From positions 574,001 through 638,000 of the forward strand of contig NZ_CP106877.1 in the NCBI RefSeq assembly GCF_026547205.1: a stretch of 64,000 bases of DNA, written 5' to 3'. This stretch comes from Fervidibacillus halotolerans. GTDB taxonomy: Bacteria > Bacillota > Bacilli > Bacillales > Caldibacillaceae. The translations under genes were made by a program, and so were the position numbers. The notes below the pieces were generated by a model. It worked only from the letters and a program-made list of their open reading frames with translations, had not been told where the DNA came from and did not search any database. This document shows positions 39,539-48,287 of this stretch, piece after piece (the first letter of the stretch is position 1; each line of letters opens with the position of its first letter).

Positions 39539-39611
39539 CATGTTGTAAAAAAACATAATGGGATCATCCTATTTTTCACCCTTTTTAAGTGAAATAGCGG
39601 GAACGTTCAGC

Positions 39612-39638
39612 ACTTTCTTTTCACTTCCGCATAAAATA
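39612..39638 (+). promoter_or_regulatory. Sigma-K-like promoter of spoVIF
   Basis: AC (39612-39613), 16-base spacer, CATAAAATA (39630-39638), about 32 bases before the spoVIF start. Confidence 0.5.
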
Positions 39639-39669
39639 ATGTAGTCTATAAAGGAGTGTGACTGCGTGA

Positions 39670-39927
39670 ATGGAAAACCAGTTTTTTAAAAACATTGAAA
39701 AGAAAACCGGTGTAAATATGAATGAAATCTTCCAATTGGCATCATCGCTACAAAATGCAAATTTTCAAGATGAAAAAACCGTCCGATCGGTGATTCAAAA
39801 AGTTGCACGAATTGCAAATCGGTCCATTTCAAAAGATTTAGAGAATAAAATCGTCCAAACGATCATCCAAGATGGAAAACAGCTCGATTTTAATACGATT
39901 GCCAAAATGATCAATCAAAAAAAATAA
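39670..39927 (+). CDS. spoVIF: Stage VI sporulation protein F (YjcC)
   Basis: 85 residues, helical: NQFFKNIEKKTGVNMNEIF, then DEKTVRSVIQKVARIAN and a C-terminal IAKMINQKK. This is the SpoVIF pattern and length. In B. subtilis it is a mother-cell protein that stabilises GerE and so supports late coat genes. GGAGTG upstream of the ATG. Sits between yjcZ and the yjcF-H block, as expected. Confidence 0.88.
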   Translation: MENQFFKNIEKKTGVNMNEIFQLASSLQNANFQDEKTVRSVIQKVARIANRSISKDLENKIVQTIIQDGKQLDFNTIAKMINQKK

Positions 39928-39987
39928 AGAATACATCCTTTTTCTTTTGAAAAGATAAGAAGGGGAAGAACTCGTTTATACAGTCGT

Positions 39988-40016
39988 TTGAAAATTATTA
40001 AAATATGGAATATAAT
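39988..40016 (+). promoter_or_regulatory. Sigma-A promoter of the 63-residue gene
   Basis: TTGAAA (39988-39993), 17-base spacer, TATAAT (40011-40016). Confidence 0.7.
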
Positions 40017-40048
40017 AAAAGTAAGAAAAGGATGGGGAGGGGTTGGAC

Positions 40049-40240
40049 ATGGGTTATATTTTACCAATGAACCATTATGGAGACCGCCATTTCCGTAATC
40101 GAATTGAGAAATATAGATCAAATAATCTTTTGGTCCAACCGTCGATGAAAGTTGAGAAGATTCAATTCGATCCCCGTAAATTGTCTCAAAAAAGAAAAGG
40201 CGATCAATTGAAAGGTATGAAATTTGATCGCTATGTTTAA
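40049..40240 (+). CDS. Small basic protein of unknown function
   Basis: 63 residues, starting MGYILPMNHYGDRHF and rich in Arg and Lys, no membrane segment. ATG 40049 is six bases after GGGGAGGGG; a near-perfect vegetative promoter precedes it and a terminator follows. So it looks expressed in growing cells, unlike its sporulation neighbours. I do not recognise the family. Confidence 0.65.
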   Translation: MGYILPMNHYGDRHFRNRIEKYRSNNLLVQPSMKVEKIQFDPRKLSQKRKGDQLKGMKFDRYV

Positions 40241-40266
40241 CTATTGTAGAACGGTTTTTCATCAAT

Positions 40267-40292
40267 GGAGAGGTTCAAGTCCTCTCCTTATT
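40267..40292 (+). terminator. Terminator between the small gene and yetF
   Basis: GGAGAGG (40267-40273) pairs with CCTCTCC (40281-40287), followed by TTATT. It reaches the end of the convergent DUF421 gene. Confidence 0.65.
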
Positions 40293-40971
40293 CGTTTTCA
40301 TATTCTTGTATGTAAAGGCGTTGCTCTTTTTCCCATTCACAGTAAAGGATATCATTTATGTTGGTAAATCCTAATTTAGCTAATTCTTTCTTTAATTTTT
40401 TCTCATCCCATCCGATCGTTTGTAAATTTTCATCAACGATTTCTCCATCTAAAATAAGCGGGTAGGATAAACTTGGAGGATTCGTTTGAATTTGCATATC
40501 TTTTTTTGTCACACACTCATAGTCTGGTTTTTTCATAACACTAATCGTTCCGTCTGTTTCTAAAATAGCGAATTCACATTGTTTAATCGAAAATACATCT
40601 TTTGAACGTAATAAATGTTGGAGTTGATCTAAATCTAGATGATTTTTTTTCAACGCTTCATAAACGATTTTTCCATTTTGAATAACGATGGATGGTCCAC
40701 CTTCTAAAAATGGGCGGGTTTTTCGAAATTTTTGCGTAACCATTTCCGTTCCGAAGACTAATAATCCCCACAATGAGAGGACAAATAAAATTTTTCCAAT
40801 GCCAATTTGTTCATCGAATAAGGCATTTCCAACCAACTCTCCTAAAACGAGGGCGGAGATAAAATCAAAGGCGGTAATTTGGGAAAGTTGGGTTTTCCCA
40901 AGGAACTTCGTTAAAATAAGCAAGGCGAAATAACCGACAATTAGCTCACTTGCTATACGGACAAATTCCAT
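40288..40971 (-). CDS. yetF: DUF421 membrane protein (YetF/YrbG family)
   Basis: 227 residues. Three N-terminal membrane segments with LTKFLGKTQLSQITAFDFI and ALVLGELVGNALFD, then two DUF421 soluble repeats (GGPSIVIQNGKIVYEAL; YPLILDGEIVDENLQTIG). DUF421 proteins are found in spores and are part of spoVA2mob operons linked to spore heat resistance; here the gene is a separate unit on the other strand, 1.1 kb from spoVAE. AAAGGAG before the ATG. Confidence 0.88.
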   Translation of the reverse strand: MEFVRIASELIVGYFALLILTKFLGKTQLSQITAFDFISALVLGELVGNALFDEQIGIGKILFVLSLWGLLVFGTEMVTQKFRKTRPFLEGGPSIVIQNGKIVYEALKKNHLDLDQLQHLLRSKDVFSIKQCEFAILETDGTISVMKKPDYECVTKKDMQIQTNPPSLSYPLILDGEIVDENLQTIGWDEKKLKKELAKLGFTNINDILYCEWEKEQRLYIQEYENE

Positions 40972-41215
40972 TTAATTTCTCCTTTTTTCATTAAAATTGC
41001 CCGATAGAAAGGAAACTATTCATAATGTTCCTTGAGGGGATGAGTGGATTGGATTCGGATGAAAATCAATATTCCAATTTTTTAAATGAATCAATTCCAA
41101 TGGCAGGTCGGAATAAAAGATCTTTTAGAAACAAAAGAGGGGATGTTGTTAAATGGAATAATTCACGGAGATGTTTTGAAGGTTTACTCTTGCGCCTTCA
41201 AAAGGGACGCAAGAG

Positions 41216-41647
41216 CTATTTCGATAAAGAGCGTTCCATCGTTTTATGGGGAATTCCGGCATCCATAAATTCGTCTGAAACAACAGTAAAGCCGAGTTTT
41301 TCGTAAAAGGGGATTGCATGGGTTTGGGAGTTTAATTTTACCTTTGAAAAATGGTTTTCCTTTGCAAATTCGATAATCTTTTCCATCAATAATTCCCCTA
41401 AACCGCGTTTTCGATAAGAGGGTAGGACACAAATTCGCTCGATTTTCCCGACACCGTCCACTTCACGAAAACGACCGGCACCGATCGGCTCCTTTTGATT
41501 ATTGTATAGGACGAAATGGGTAGACTCGTCTTCGTACTGATCAATTTCTTCTTCCAGTGGTACCTTTTGTTCCTCAACGAACACAATATGTCTTACTTTC
41601 AACGCATCTTTTAACTGTTTTTCTTGTTGAGCAATGATAACTTCCAT
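41216..41647 (-). CDS. yjcF: GNAT family N-acetyltransferase (YjcF)
   Basis: 143 residues. GNAT fold with the acetyl-CoA loop ERICVLPSYRKRGLGELLMEK and a C-terminal GFTVVSDEFMDAGIPHKTM. Substrate unknown. GGGAAGTGA before the ATG, nine bases after yjcG, so the pair is co-transcribed. A CTCTTGCG/CGCAAGAG hairpin follows at 41187-41213 without a T-run. Confidence 0.9.
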   Translation of the reverse strand: MEVIIAQQEKQLKDALKVRHIVFVEEQKVPLEEEIDQYEDESTHFVLYNNQKEPIGAGRFREVDGVGKIERICVLPSYRKRGLGELLMEKIIEFAKENHFSKVKLNSQTHAIPFYEKLGFTVVSDEFMDAGIPHKTMERSLSK

Positions 41648-41656
41648 TCGTTTGAT

Positions 41657-42166
41657 TCACTTCCCTAATAAAAAAGTTTCGTATACGTTCCAAACGCCGT
41701 TGTCCAACTGGTAGAGAAGATGGAATCGATCGATCGTTTCTTCGTGCTCGATTTTTAATAAACGTAACTGGCTATACACATCCGCATGTTCACTATTCGA
41801 CAAATTTTGACCGATTGTAATATGGGGAACGAAAGTATATTCCGGTGGATTTCCGAAAAAGCTGGAATGTAAGTCATCAAATAATCCTTCAAGTTCAGCA
41901 ACCGGTTCTACTTTAAAAAAGATCACATTGTTTACAGGATAAAAGGAACTAATTTTTGTCGTTTTCAGCGGAAAGGGACCGTATTTTTTGGAAATACGTT
42001 CTAATTCGGTTGAGATTTTACCTAATTCCTCTTCAGACGACTCAAAGGCGGATTTTAATGTTAGATGGGGAGGTATTAATGAATAGTGCGGATCATACCG
42101 TTTTCTATATGAATTCGCTAAATCTTGTAATTTTTTTGAAGGAAAAATGACGATTCCTACTTTCAT
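41657..42166 (-). CDS. yjcG: 2H phosphoesterase / 2'-5' RNA ligase-like protein (YjcG)
   Basis: 169 residues with the two H-x-T/I motifs of 2H phosphoesterases: PHLTL in the N-terminal half and PHITI in the C-terminal half. YjcG of B. subtilis has this fold; its natural substrate is unknown. AAAGGAGG before the ATG. Operon with yjcF. Confidence 0.92.
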   Translation of the reverse strand: MKVGIVIFPSKKLQDLANSYRKRYDPHYSLIPPHLTLKSAFESSEEELGKISTELERISKKYGPFPLKTTKISSFYPVNNVIFFKVEPVAELEGLFDDLHSSFFGNPPEYTFVPHITIGQNLSNSEHADVYSQLRLLKIEHEETIDRFHLLYQLDNGVWNVYETFLLGK

Positions 42167-42350
42167 GAAACAACCTCCTTTATTATAAAATCAATTTGAA
42201 TATTTTCGGTTCTTTTTATTATAACAAACTTATGAAAATAAAAAAGCAAAAAAATATCATTCTCCCCCAATTGAAGGAATTTTCTTTTTTCTCGGCTATT
42301 CGTTTCTTCGGTCTTTTATATAAACGAGAGCGATAAAAACGATAACACGT

Positions 42351-43076
42351 CTATTTTTTTTCGAATAAATATTTCAACCCCCGTTTTAGATCCTGTTGCC
42401 AGTATTTCCACGAATGGTTTCCAGAAAAAATATCGAAAAAGTACTCAGCTTCAGTTTGTCGAATCACTGCTTGAAGATTTTGATTCGGCGTTAGAAAATC
42501 ATCGGTAGAACCATCGATTAACGATGCTTCTTTTTCCTCACTTCCAATGACGTGATACATTTGTAACAAGTGCCATTGGTCAAAATTTTTCGCAATTTGA
42601 ATCATTTCTTCGTTCACATATGGGGAGTGAAGCATTAATTTTCCAAAGGTATTCGGGTATTTCATCGCAGTGAGAAAAGAAATAGAGCCTGCTAAAGAAT
42701 CTCCAGCAAGGGCGCGATTTGTTCCAGTGTTTGACAAGGAAAAATGATTTTCCACGACTGGAATCAGTTCATGGGCAAGAAAACGAATATATGCATCTTT
42801 TTTTATACCATTTGGATGATATTTTTTTCTACGGTCTTCCACCCCATGATGGCTAACACCGATGAATAAAATCGGTTCCATTTCGTTCTTTTGAATTAAT
42901 TCGTCTAATGTTCGGGCTATTCTACCTAATTGGAAGTAATGTTTTCCATCTTGAGCCACAACATATGGATATGGATGAAATTCGGAATAATTGGGAGGTA
43001 AGTACACGAGGAGTTCTACGTCCTCATTTAGTTCATCGCTAAAAAAGGTAATATCTTGCATTCGCCCTTTTTCCAT
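42351..43076 (-). CDS. yjcH: Esterase family protein (YjcH)
   Basis: 241 residues, alpha/beta hydrolase of the esterase D/enterochelin-esterase-like family. Nucleophile elbow GDSLAGS, acid in DGSTDDFL and His in SGNHSWKYW near the end. AGGAGG before the ATG. Substrate unknown; gene order yjcF-yjcG-yjcH as in B. subtilis. The 184-base gap to yjcG is AT-rich with no hairpin. Confidence 0.88.
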   Translation of the reverse strand: MEKGRMQDITFFSDELNEDVELLVYLPPNYSEFHPYPYVVAQDGKHYFQLGRIARTLDELIQKNEMEPILFIGVSHHGVEDRRKKYHPNGIKKDAYIRFLAHELIPVVENHFSLSNTGTNRALAGDSLAGSISFLTAMKYPNTFGKLMLHSPYVNEEMIQIAKNFDQWHLLQMYHVIGSEEKEASLIDGSTDDFLTPNQNLQAVIRQTEAEYFFDIFSGNHSWKYWQQDLKRGLKYLFEKK

Positions 43077-43262
43077 TATTACAAATCCTCCTAACCGTCA
43101 CAAGTCTTCTTGAAGTAGAAAACTGGAATCGACGAATGATATAGATGATCATTTTTCAAGTTTTTACGAAATCATCATACCATAAGACGGTGGAAAAGGG
43201 TGAATGGAAAGACTTCATTGGAAAGGATATGTTTAGTAATGTAAATATAGTTATAAGGAAGT

Positions 43263-43490
43263 CTATGATGCAGACTCGAATGTTTTTTTCTTTTTATAGG
43301 GGATCGCAGCTAAAATTTGTTCAGTCGAAAACTTTCGATAGTGTCTTTTCGTCAGACAATAGGCGAAAATATAGGTTTCCTTCACTTTTTTCACATAGAT
43401 GATCCGTTTGGTAAACTCACCTTTTTTTGATACATAAATAATTTGTAAGGGGATGTGATGAACTAGGCTTTTCATGAAATATTGATACAC
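43263..43490 (-). CDS. Small unknown protein, possibly WYL-like
   Basis: 75 residues from a GTG start with AGGAGGG just upstream. The pattern IIYVSKKGEFTKRIIYV... followed by YCLTKRHYRKFSTEQIL resembles the second half of a WYL domain (a ligand-sensing module) but without any DNA-binding part. Basic overall. The good ribosome site argues that it is a gene. Homology is only suggested by eye. Confidence 0.5.
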   Translation of the reverse strand: MYQYFMKSLVHHIPLQIIYVSKKGEFTKRIIYVKKVKETYIFAYCLTKRHYRKFSTEQILAAIPYKKKKTFESAS

Positions 43491-43725
43491 GAAAAATCCC
43501 TCCTAATATACCCTTTGTTTTATTTTATACGAATATATGTTCGATTTCAAGCGATAAACAGTTTCTTTCCGTTTCGTATGCAGATAGGGAAAAGTAACAT
43601 TTTCAAAATATACTTTGTATGGATGAATTAAAAAAGAAGATGGAGATTCTGCCATTATTATGTCATAATAGTGAAATTGTGGTGAAAAAATATATAGGAG
43701 AATAAGGGAAGGAAGGGTTTTACAT

Positions 43726-44598
43726 ATGGAAAAATTGCTCCCAGGCAAAATTGTCCCATTAACTGTCGTTAGGGAAGCCCCGTTCGGGTATTTTTTATCA
43801 ACTGGAAAACAAGATGTGTTGTTACATGAAAGTCAAATCGTTACCGAGTTGGAAATTGGAAAAGTAATCGATGTATTTTTATATCGGGACAGGGAAGGTC
43901 GTTTAGCAGCTACTGAAATCATACCTGAAGTTCGAATTGGCACATTCGGTTGGTGTGTCGTAACGGATACAAAACCAGGACTCGGTGTTTTTATCGACAT
44001 CGGAATCGGAAGGGATATTTTGCTTCATGAAGGCGATTTACCTAAAGTGAAGGACGTTTGGCCGACAAAAGGTGGGAAGTTATATTGTACATTAAAATTG
44101 GATAAATATGAAAATTTATTGGCGAAGTTAGCCAGTGAAAAAGATATGGAACCGTTATTTAAAAAGGCCGATCGAGATGCGTTTAATAAGGATGTGATGG
44201 GAATCGTTTATCGAACGTTGCGATCTGGTACATTTGTTATCACGGAAGAAGGTTATCGAGGATTTATTCACGAAAGTCAAAGGCAAAAGGAACCGAGAAT
44301 CGGATCGAAGGTAAGTGGAAGAGTGATCGATGTGAAATCTGACGGAACGGTAAACTTGTCCCTTTTGCCTAGAAGTTATGAAGCAATCTCCGTAGATGCT
44401 GATTCCATTTATCATTATTTGATCGAACGTGGTGGTTCGATGCCCTATACAGATAAAAGTCATCCGGAAGATATTGAAAAACGATTCGGTATGAGTAAAG
44501 CCGCATTCAAACGGGCGATTGGTAGATTAATGAAGGAAAGAAAAGTCGTACAAGAGAATGGGTGGACGAAATTAGTAGAAAAAGTTGATGATAAATAA
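43726..44598 (+). CDS. cvfB: S1-type RNA-binding protein CvfB (YitL)
   Basis: 290 residues: three S1-like domains (GYFLSTGKQDVLLHESQ; GVFIDIGIGRDILLHEGD; RGFIHESQRQKEP...GRVIDVKSDGTVNLSLLP) and a C-terminal winged helix (KRFGMSKAAFKRAIGRL). This is the CvfB/YitL layout. It affects virulence and stress genes in staphylococci through RNA binding. AAGGAAGGG before the ATG. Ends at repeat copy C. Confidence 0.92.
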   Translation: MEKLLPGKIVPLTVVREAPFGYFLSTGKQDVLLHESQIVTELEIGKVIDVFLYRDREGRLAATEIIPEVRIGTFGWCVVTDTKPGLGVFIDIGIGRDILLHEGDLPKVKDVWPTKGGKLYCTLKLDKYENLLAKLASEKDMEPLFKKADRDAFNKDVMGIVYRTLRSGTFVITEEGYRGFIHESQRQKEPRIGSKVSGRVIDVKSDGTVNLSLLPRSYEAISVDADSIYHYLIERGGSMPYTDKSHPEDIEKRFGMSKAAFKRAIGRLMKERKVVQENGWTKLVEKVDDK

Positions 44599-44629
44599 TG
44601 ATTGAGAAAAGAAAGGAGCTTTCCGACGA

Positions 44630-44806
44630 GTCCCTAAGTTGATGAATGGGAAGGTGTGGCGGTAACAGGCGGGAACAGCACGAGCTGATGATTCCACCAG
44701 ATGCGAGTCGAAAAGGCTATGCCGTGCAAGCGGTAAGCGTCCCCACCGAAATGAAACCAATCGAATTTCATTTACGAAGAAAAGGGCTGTACTTTCTGGA
44801 CAGCCC
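44630..44806 (-). repeat. Dispersed intergenic repeat, copy C
   Basis: On the minus strand it reads AGGGCTGTCC/GTACAGCCC hairpin (44782-44806), AAATTCGATTGGTTTCATTT, GCACGGCATAGCCTTTTCGA-CTCGCATC, CAGCTCGTGCTGTTC and CATCAACTTAGGGAC (44630-44644). Block for block it matches copy A. The hairpin could also end cvfB or ppaC transcripts. Confidence 0.78.
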
Positions 44807-44852
44807 TCTATTTGTCAATCGAAGGATTCTATTTTATTGCAAATTGTATTTT

Positions 44853-45791
44853 TTAGCGGGATTTTTGTTCAAATAAATTCGTTAAAACGGGAACGACTTG
44901 TTTTTTCCTTGAAACGACACCCTTAAGTGGAATTCGGTTATTTTCGATTGGATGATTAAACGCTTGTTCCACCACTTCTTGTTCTTTTCCTAACGTTAAG
45001 CCGACAGATGTACTGTTTAAAATATCCGTGATGACAAAAAGGAACAAATCAAGCTCTTTTTCAGCAATTTTTTCTTCCATTGCCTTTTCAATTTCCCCTT
45101 GTTTTTCCAACACATCATTCGGATCGACTGTATTAATTTGGGCGATTTCAATACGGAAATCACCGATTTGGAATTGTTTGGCATCTAACGAAATCATTTC
45201 TTCACCAGATTTTTCACTCACATTTGCCCCTGCTTTTAACATAGCCATACCAAAGTTTTCCAAATCAACCCCAGCAATATCGGCTAACTCTTTCGCTGCT
45301 TGTACATCCTCATCCGTACAAGTTGGTGATTTAAATAACAAAGAATCAGAAATAATTGCTGAAAGGAGCAATCCTGCAATTTCCTTTTTTAACGGAATAT
45401 TGTTCTCTTTATATATTTTTTTAATAATCGTTGCTGTACAGCCGACCGGTTCTGCCCGATAATAAAGTGGGTCTGCTGTTTCGAAATTTGCAATACGATG
45501 ATGATCGATTACTTCCAAAATTTTTGCCTTATGTATATCATCTGCACTCTGTTGACGTTCATTATGATCTACTAAAATGACTTTTTCCGTTTCCTCCGTG
45601 ACATTTGTCACAAGTCGTGGAACGTCCATTTTAAAATAGTCGAGTACATATCTCGTTTCCCCATTCACTTCACCGAGGCGAACGGGTTCGGCGTTCATTC
45701 CTAATTCTTTTTTTAATTCTGCATAGGCAATCGCCGAGCATACGGAGTCAGTATCTGGATTTTTATGTCCAAAAACCAATACTTTTTCCAT
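44853..45791 (-). CDS. ppaC: Manganese-dependent inorganic pyrophosphatase
   Basis: 312 residues, family II pyrophosphatase of the DHH superfamily. Metal ligands are visible: His9, Asp13 and Asp15 in GHKNPDTDS, Asp75 in LVDHNE, and His97 in IDHHRI; the C-terminal domain ends with SRKKQVVP, the substrate-binding R-K-K motif. Start at 45791, after GGAGTGGGATGAA; the frame is open five codons further. Confidence 0.95.
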   Translation of the reverse strand: MEKVLVFGHKNPDTDSVCSAIAYAELKKELGMNAEPVRLGEVNGETRYVLDYFKMDVPRLVTNVTEETEKVILVDHNERQQSADDIHKAKILEVIDHHRIANFETADPLYYRAEPVGCTATIIKKIYKENNIPLKKEIAGLLLSAIISDSLLFKSPTCTDEDVQAAKELADIAGVDLENFGMAMLKAGANVSEKSGEEMISLDAKQFQIGDFRIEIAQINTVDPNDVLEKQGEIEKAMEEKIAEKELDLFLFVITDILNSTSVGLTLGKEQEVVEQAFNHPIENNRIPLKGVVSRKKQVVPVLTNLFEQKSR

Positions 45792-46000
45792 TTCATCCCA
45801 CTCCAATTCATTTTATTCTAGTTTTCAATACTATTATGTTACATGAAAGGACAAAATTTAACAATATTTTAAAAGGAACAAGGGAAACTTTCATTTTTTT
45901 CTTTCTTCTGACTACTTAGATGGAAACAATCTCCATCTGTTCAAGTGTTAGTTTTTCTACTATTTAATCAGTCTGAAAATACAGGTCTTATATATAAAAA

Positions 46001-46019
46001 TATGTGAATGATTCACATA
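46001..46019. promoter_or_regulatory. Perfect 19-bp palindrome upstream of the importer operon
   Basis: TATGTGAA-TGA-TTCACATA: eight-base arms around a three-base centre, 106 bases before the binding-protein start. Likely a site for a local regulator; too AT-rich and without T-run to be a terminator. Confidence 0.55.
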
Positions 46020-46056
46020 CTTTTATATTTTAAACAATTTTTTCAAATTATGTAAT

Positions 46057-46070
46057 TGAAAGCGCTTTTA
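46057..46070 (+). promoter_or_regulatory. Catabolite-responsive element (cre)
   Basis: TGAAAGCGCTTTTA, flanked as T-...-CA, matches the CcpA cre consensus (TGWAANCGNTNWCA) with one deviation near the end. It lies 55 bases before the binding-protein start, in a position fit for repression by glucose. Confidence 0.65.
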
Positions 46071-46124
46071 CATGAAGAATACAATGAATTTGTAAGAAAT
46101 AAATCAATACAGGAGGGTCAAAAA

Positions 46125-47147
46125 ATGAAAAAAGCTTTTAGCATCTTTATGGTTCTTTTGCTAATGGTGTCTTTGGCTGCATGTGGAGGGAACAGTGAAG
46201 ACGGAGATGGGGATAGCAATAAACTTGTTATATATACCCCAAATAGTGAAGATATGCTCAATCTGTTAATTCCGATGTTTGAAGAAGAAACAGGCATTGA
46301 AGTGGAATTGGTAACAGCTGGTACTGGTGAATTAATTAAACGTTTGGAGTCGGAAAAGGATAATCCTTATGCAGATGTTTTATTCGGTGGAAGTAAGGCA
46401 CAAGTGTTGAATTATCCGGAACTTTTTGAAGAATATGTGTCTGTGAATAATGATGATATGTTAGAAGGACATAAAAATGTCGATGGCTTTTTAACACCGT
46501 ATACAGCAGATGGAAGTGTCATTTTAGTAAATACGGATTTGATCGGTGATATTGAAATCAACGGATACGCAGACTTATTAAATCCGGAATTGAAAGGAAA
46601 AATCATCGGTGCAGATCCACTTAGTTCCAGTTCAGCCTTTGCCCATTTAACGAACATGCTTTTAGCTATGGGTGGATATGAATCCGATGAAGCTTGGGAT
46701 TATGTTAAACAATTGTTGGAAATTATGGATGGAAAAGTAGCAAGTTCTTCCGGTGCTGTCCATAAAGGGGTTGCAGATGGTGAGTATGTCGTCGGATTAA
46801 CATATGAAGACCCGGCAGCAAGTTATGTGTTGGATGGAGCTCCTGTTGAAGTCGTTTATATGGAAGAAGGTACCGTCTTCCTCGATGCAGGCGTTGAAAT
46901 TATTAAAGGTGCAAATAATTTGGAAAATGCGAAGAAATTTATCGATTTTGTAACAAGTAAGGCAGCACAAGATGCACTTGGCGGAGAATTGACGAACCGT
47001 CCACTTCGTGCAGACGCAGAAGTAGGTGACCATATGGTACCTTACGAAGAAATTAACGTCATCATGGAAGATGAAGAGTATGTGAAAAATAACCGGGATA
47101 AAATTTTAGAAAGATATACTGAAGTATTTACAGATGTTCAAGAGTAA
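46125..47147 (+). CDS. ABC transporter substrate-binding lipoprotein, ferric/AfuA-type family
   Basis: 340 residues. Lipoprotein signal with lipobox LAAC at Cys19, then a type 2 periplasmic-binding fold (LVIYTPNSEDMLNLLIPMFE). Many relatives bind Fe3+, using two adjacent tyrosines in the second lobe; here that region reads GLTYEDPAASYVLDGAP and has no tandem Tyr, so iron is unlikely. AfuA, of this same family, binds hexose phosphates, and others bind aminoethylphosphonate. ATG 46125 follows AGGAGGG. First gene of an importer operon, with a cre-like site upstream. Ligand inferred from neighbours: a phosphorylated sugar. Confidence 0.85.
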   Translation: MKKAFSIFMVLLLMVSLAACGGNSEDGDGDSNKLVIYTPNSEDMLNLLIPMFEEETGIEVELVTAGTGELIKRLESEKDNPYADVLFGGSKAQVLNYPELFEEYVSVNNDDMLEGHKNVDGFLTPYTADGSVILVNTDLIGDIEINGYADLLNPELKGKIIGADPLSSSSAFAHLTNMLLAMGGYESDEAWDYVKQLLEIMDGKVASSSGAVHKGVADGEYVVGLTYEDPAASYVLDGAPVEVVYMEEGTVFLDAGVEIIKGANNLENAKKFIDFVTSKAAQDALGGELTNRPLRADAEVGDHMVPYEEINVIMEDEEYVKNNRDKILERYTEVFTDVQE

Positions 47148-47174
47148 ATTGAAAAACATAGAAGGGTGATTAAC

Positions 47175-48287
47175 GTGAGTGTTTCCATTACATTTAATAA
47201 TATCGTAAAAAAATACGGAGACAATACAGTTATTCCATCACTCTCTATGGGGATTCGGCAGGGTGAGTTTTTCACCCTGCTCGGTCCTTCCGGGTGTGGA
47301 AAAACAACATTGTTACGGATGATTGCTGGCTTCAACTCGATTGAAGGTGGCGAGATTTTTTTTAATGATCAATTAATCAATAATAAACCACCACAACATC
47401 GGAATATCGGGATGGTTTTCCAAAACTATGCTGTATTTCCCCATTTGACGGTGGAAAAAAATGTAGCATTCGGATTGGAAAACCGAAAAGTTTCTAAACA
47501 GGAAATCAAACAAAGGGTAGATCGGATGTTAGACGTTGTTCAAATTTCCAACTTTCGAAATCGGTTACCAGAAAATTTATCTGGAGGTCAACAACAACGG
47601 GTCGCCTTAGCCCGTGCAATCGTTATTGAACCGGATGTTTTATTAATGGATGAACCGTTATCCAATTTGGACGCTAAATTGCGGGTAGAAATGCGGAATG
47701 CCATCCGAGAAATTCAAAGAAAAGTAGGAATTACGACCGTTTATGTAACCCATGATCAAGAAGAGGCGATGGCTGTTTCCGACCGGATTGCAGTCATGAA
47801 ATTAGGAGAGATCCAACATATCGGTACTCCTCAAAATATTTATCACCGTCCGGCAAATGTTTTCGTTGCATCATTTATCGGTCGGACGAATATTTTAGAC
47901 AGGACATGTGTTGTAAAAGACGGAAAAACGATTTTACAATTGACGGATCACTACTTTATCGAGATGGACAATATTACGGTGACAAAAAATGACAACAAGA
48001 TTCCGGTAAAAGTATCGATTCGACCGGAAGAATTCATGTTTTCACGGACGGAAGAGGGCATGAGTGGCACGGTAATTAGCAATATGTTCCTTGGCTTAAA
48101 TACCCACTATTTTGTAGAATTAGAAACCGGTGAACAAGTGGAGATCATTCAAGAATCTTCAATGGAAAAAATATTGGAACCGGGTACAGAAGTAAAATTA
48201 ATGGTAAAAAAAGAAAAAATAAATGTTTTTGACGGTGAAACGGAAAAAAGCATAACAAAGGGTGTAATCAATGATGCCAAATCATAA
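47175..48287 (+). CDS. ABC transporter ATP-binding protein (AfuC/PotA-like)
   Basis: 370 residues. Walker A GPSGCGKTT at 37-45, signature LSGGQQQR, Walker B VLLMDEPL, and a C-terminal TOBE regulatory domain beginning near KVSIRPEEF. Energises import with the fused permease. GTG 47175 is chosen, with GAAGGGTGAT just upstream. Its end overlaps the permease start by 17 bases, so translation is coupled. Confidence 0.93.
   Translation: MSVSITFNNIVKKYGDNTVIPSLSMGIRQGEFFTLLGPSGCGKTTLLRMIAGFNSIEGGEIFFNDQLINNKPPQHRNIGMVFQNYAVFPHLTVEKNVAFGLENRKVSKQEIKQRVDRMLDVVQISNFRNRLPENLSGGQQQRVALARAIVIEPDVLLMDEPLSNLDAKLRVEMRNAIREIQRKVGITTVYVTHDQEEAMAVSDRIAVMKLGEIQHIGTPQNIYHRPANVFVASFIGRTNILDRTCVVKDGKTILQLTDHYFIEMDNITVTKNDNKIPVKVSIRPEEFMFSRTEEGMSGTVISNMFLGLNTHYFVELETGEQVEIIQESSMEKILEPGTEVKLMVKKEKINVFDGETEKSITKGVINDAKS

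Noticed and set aside
41025..41306. Overlapping plus frames after yetF (41025-41306 and 41086-41268)
   Set aside because: Both run into the end of yjcF on the other strand. One has a GAGGGG site but a random-looking peptide; the other looks more protein-like but has no site. Neither could be supported.
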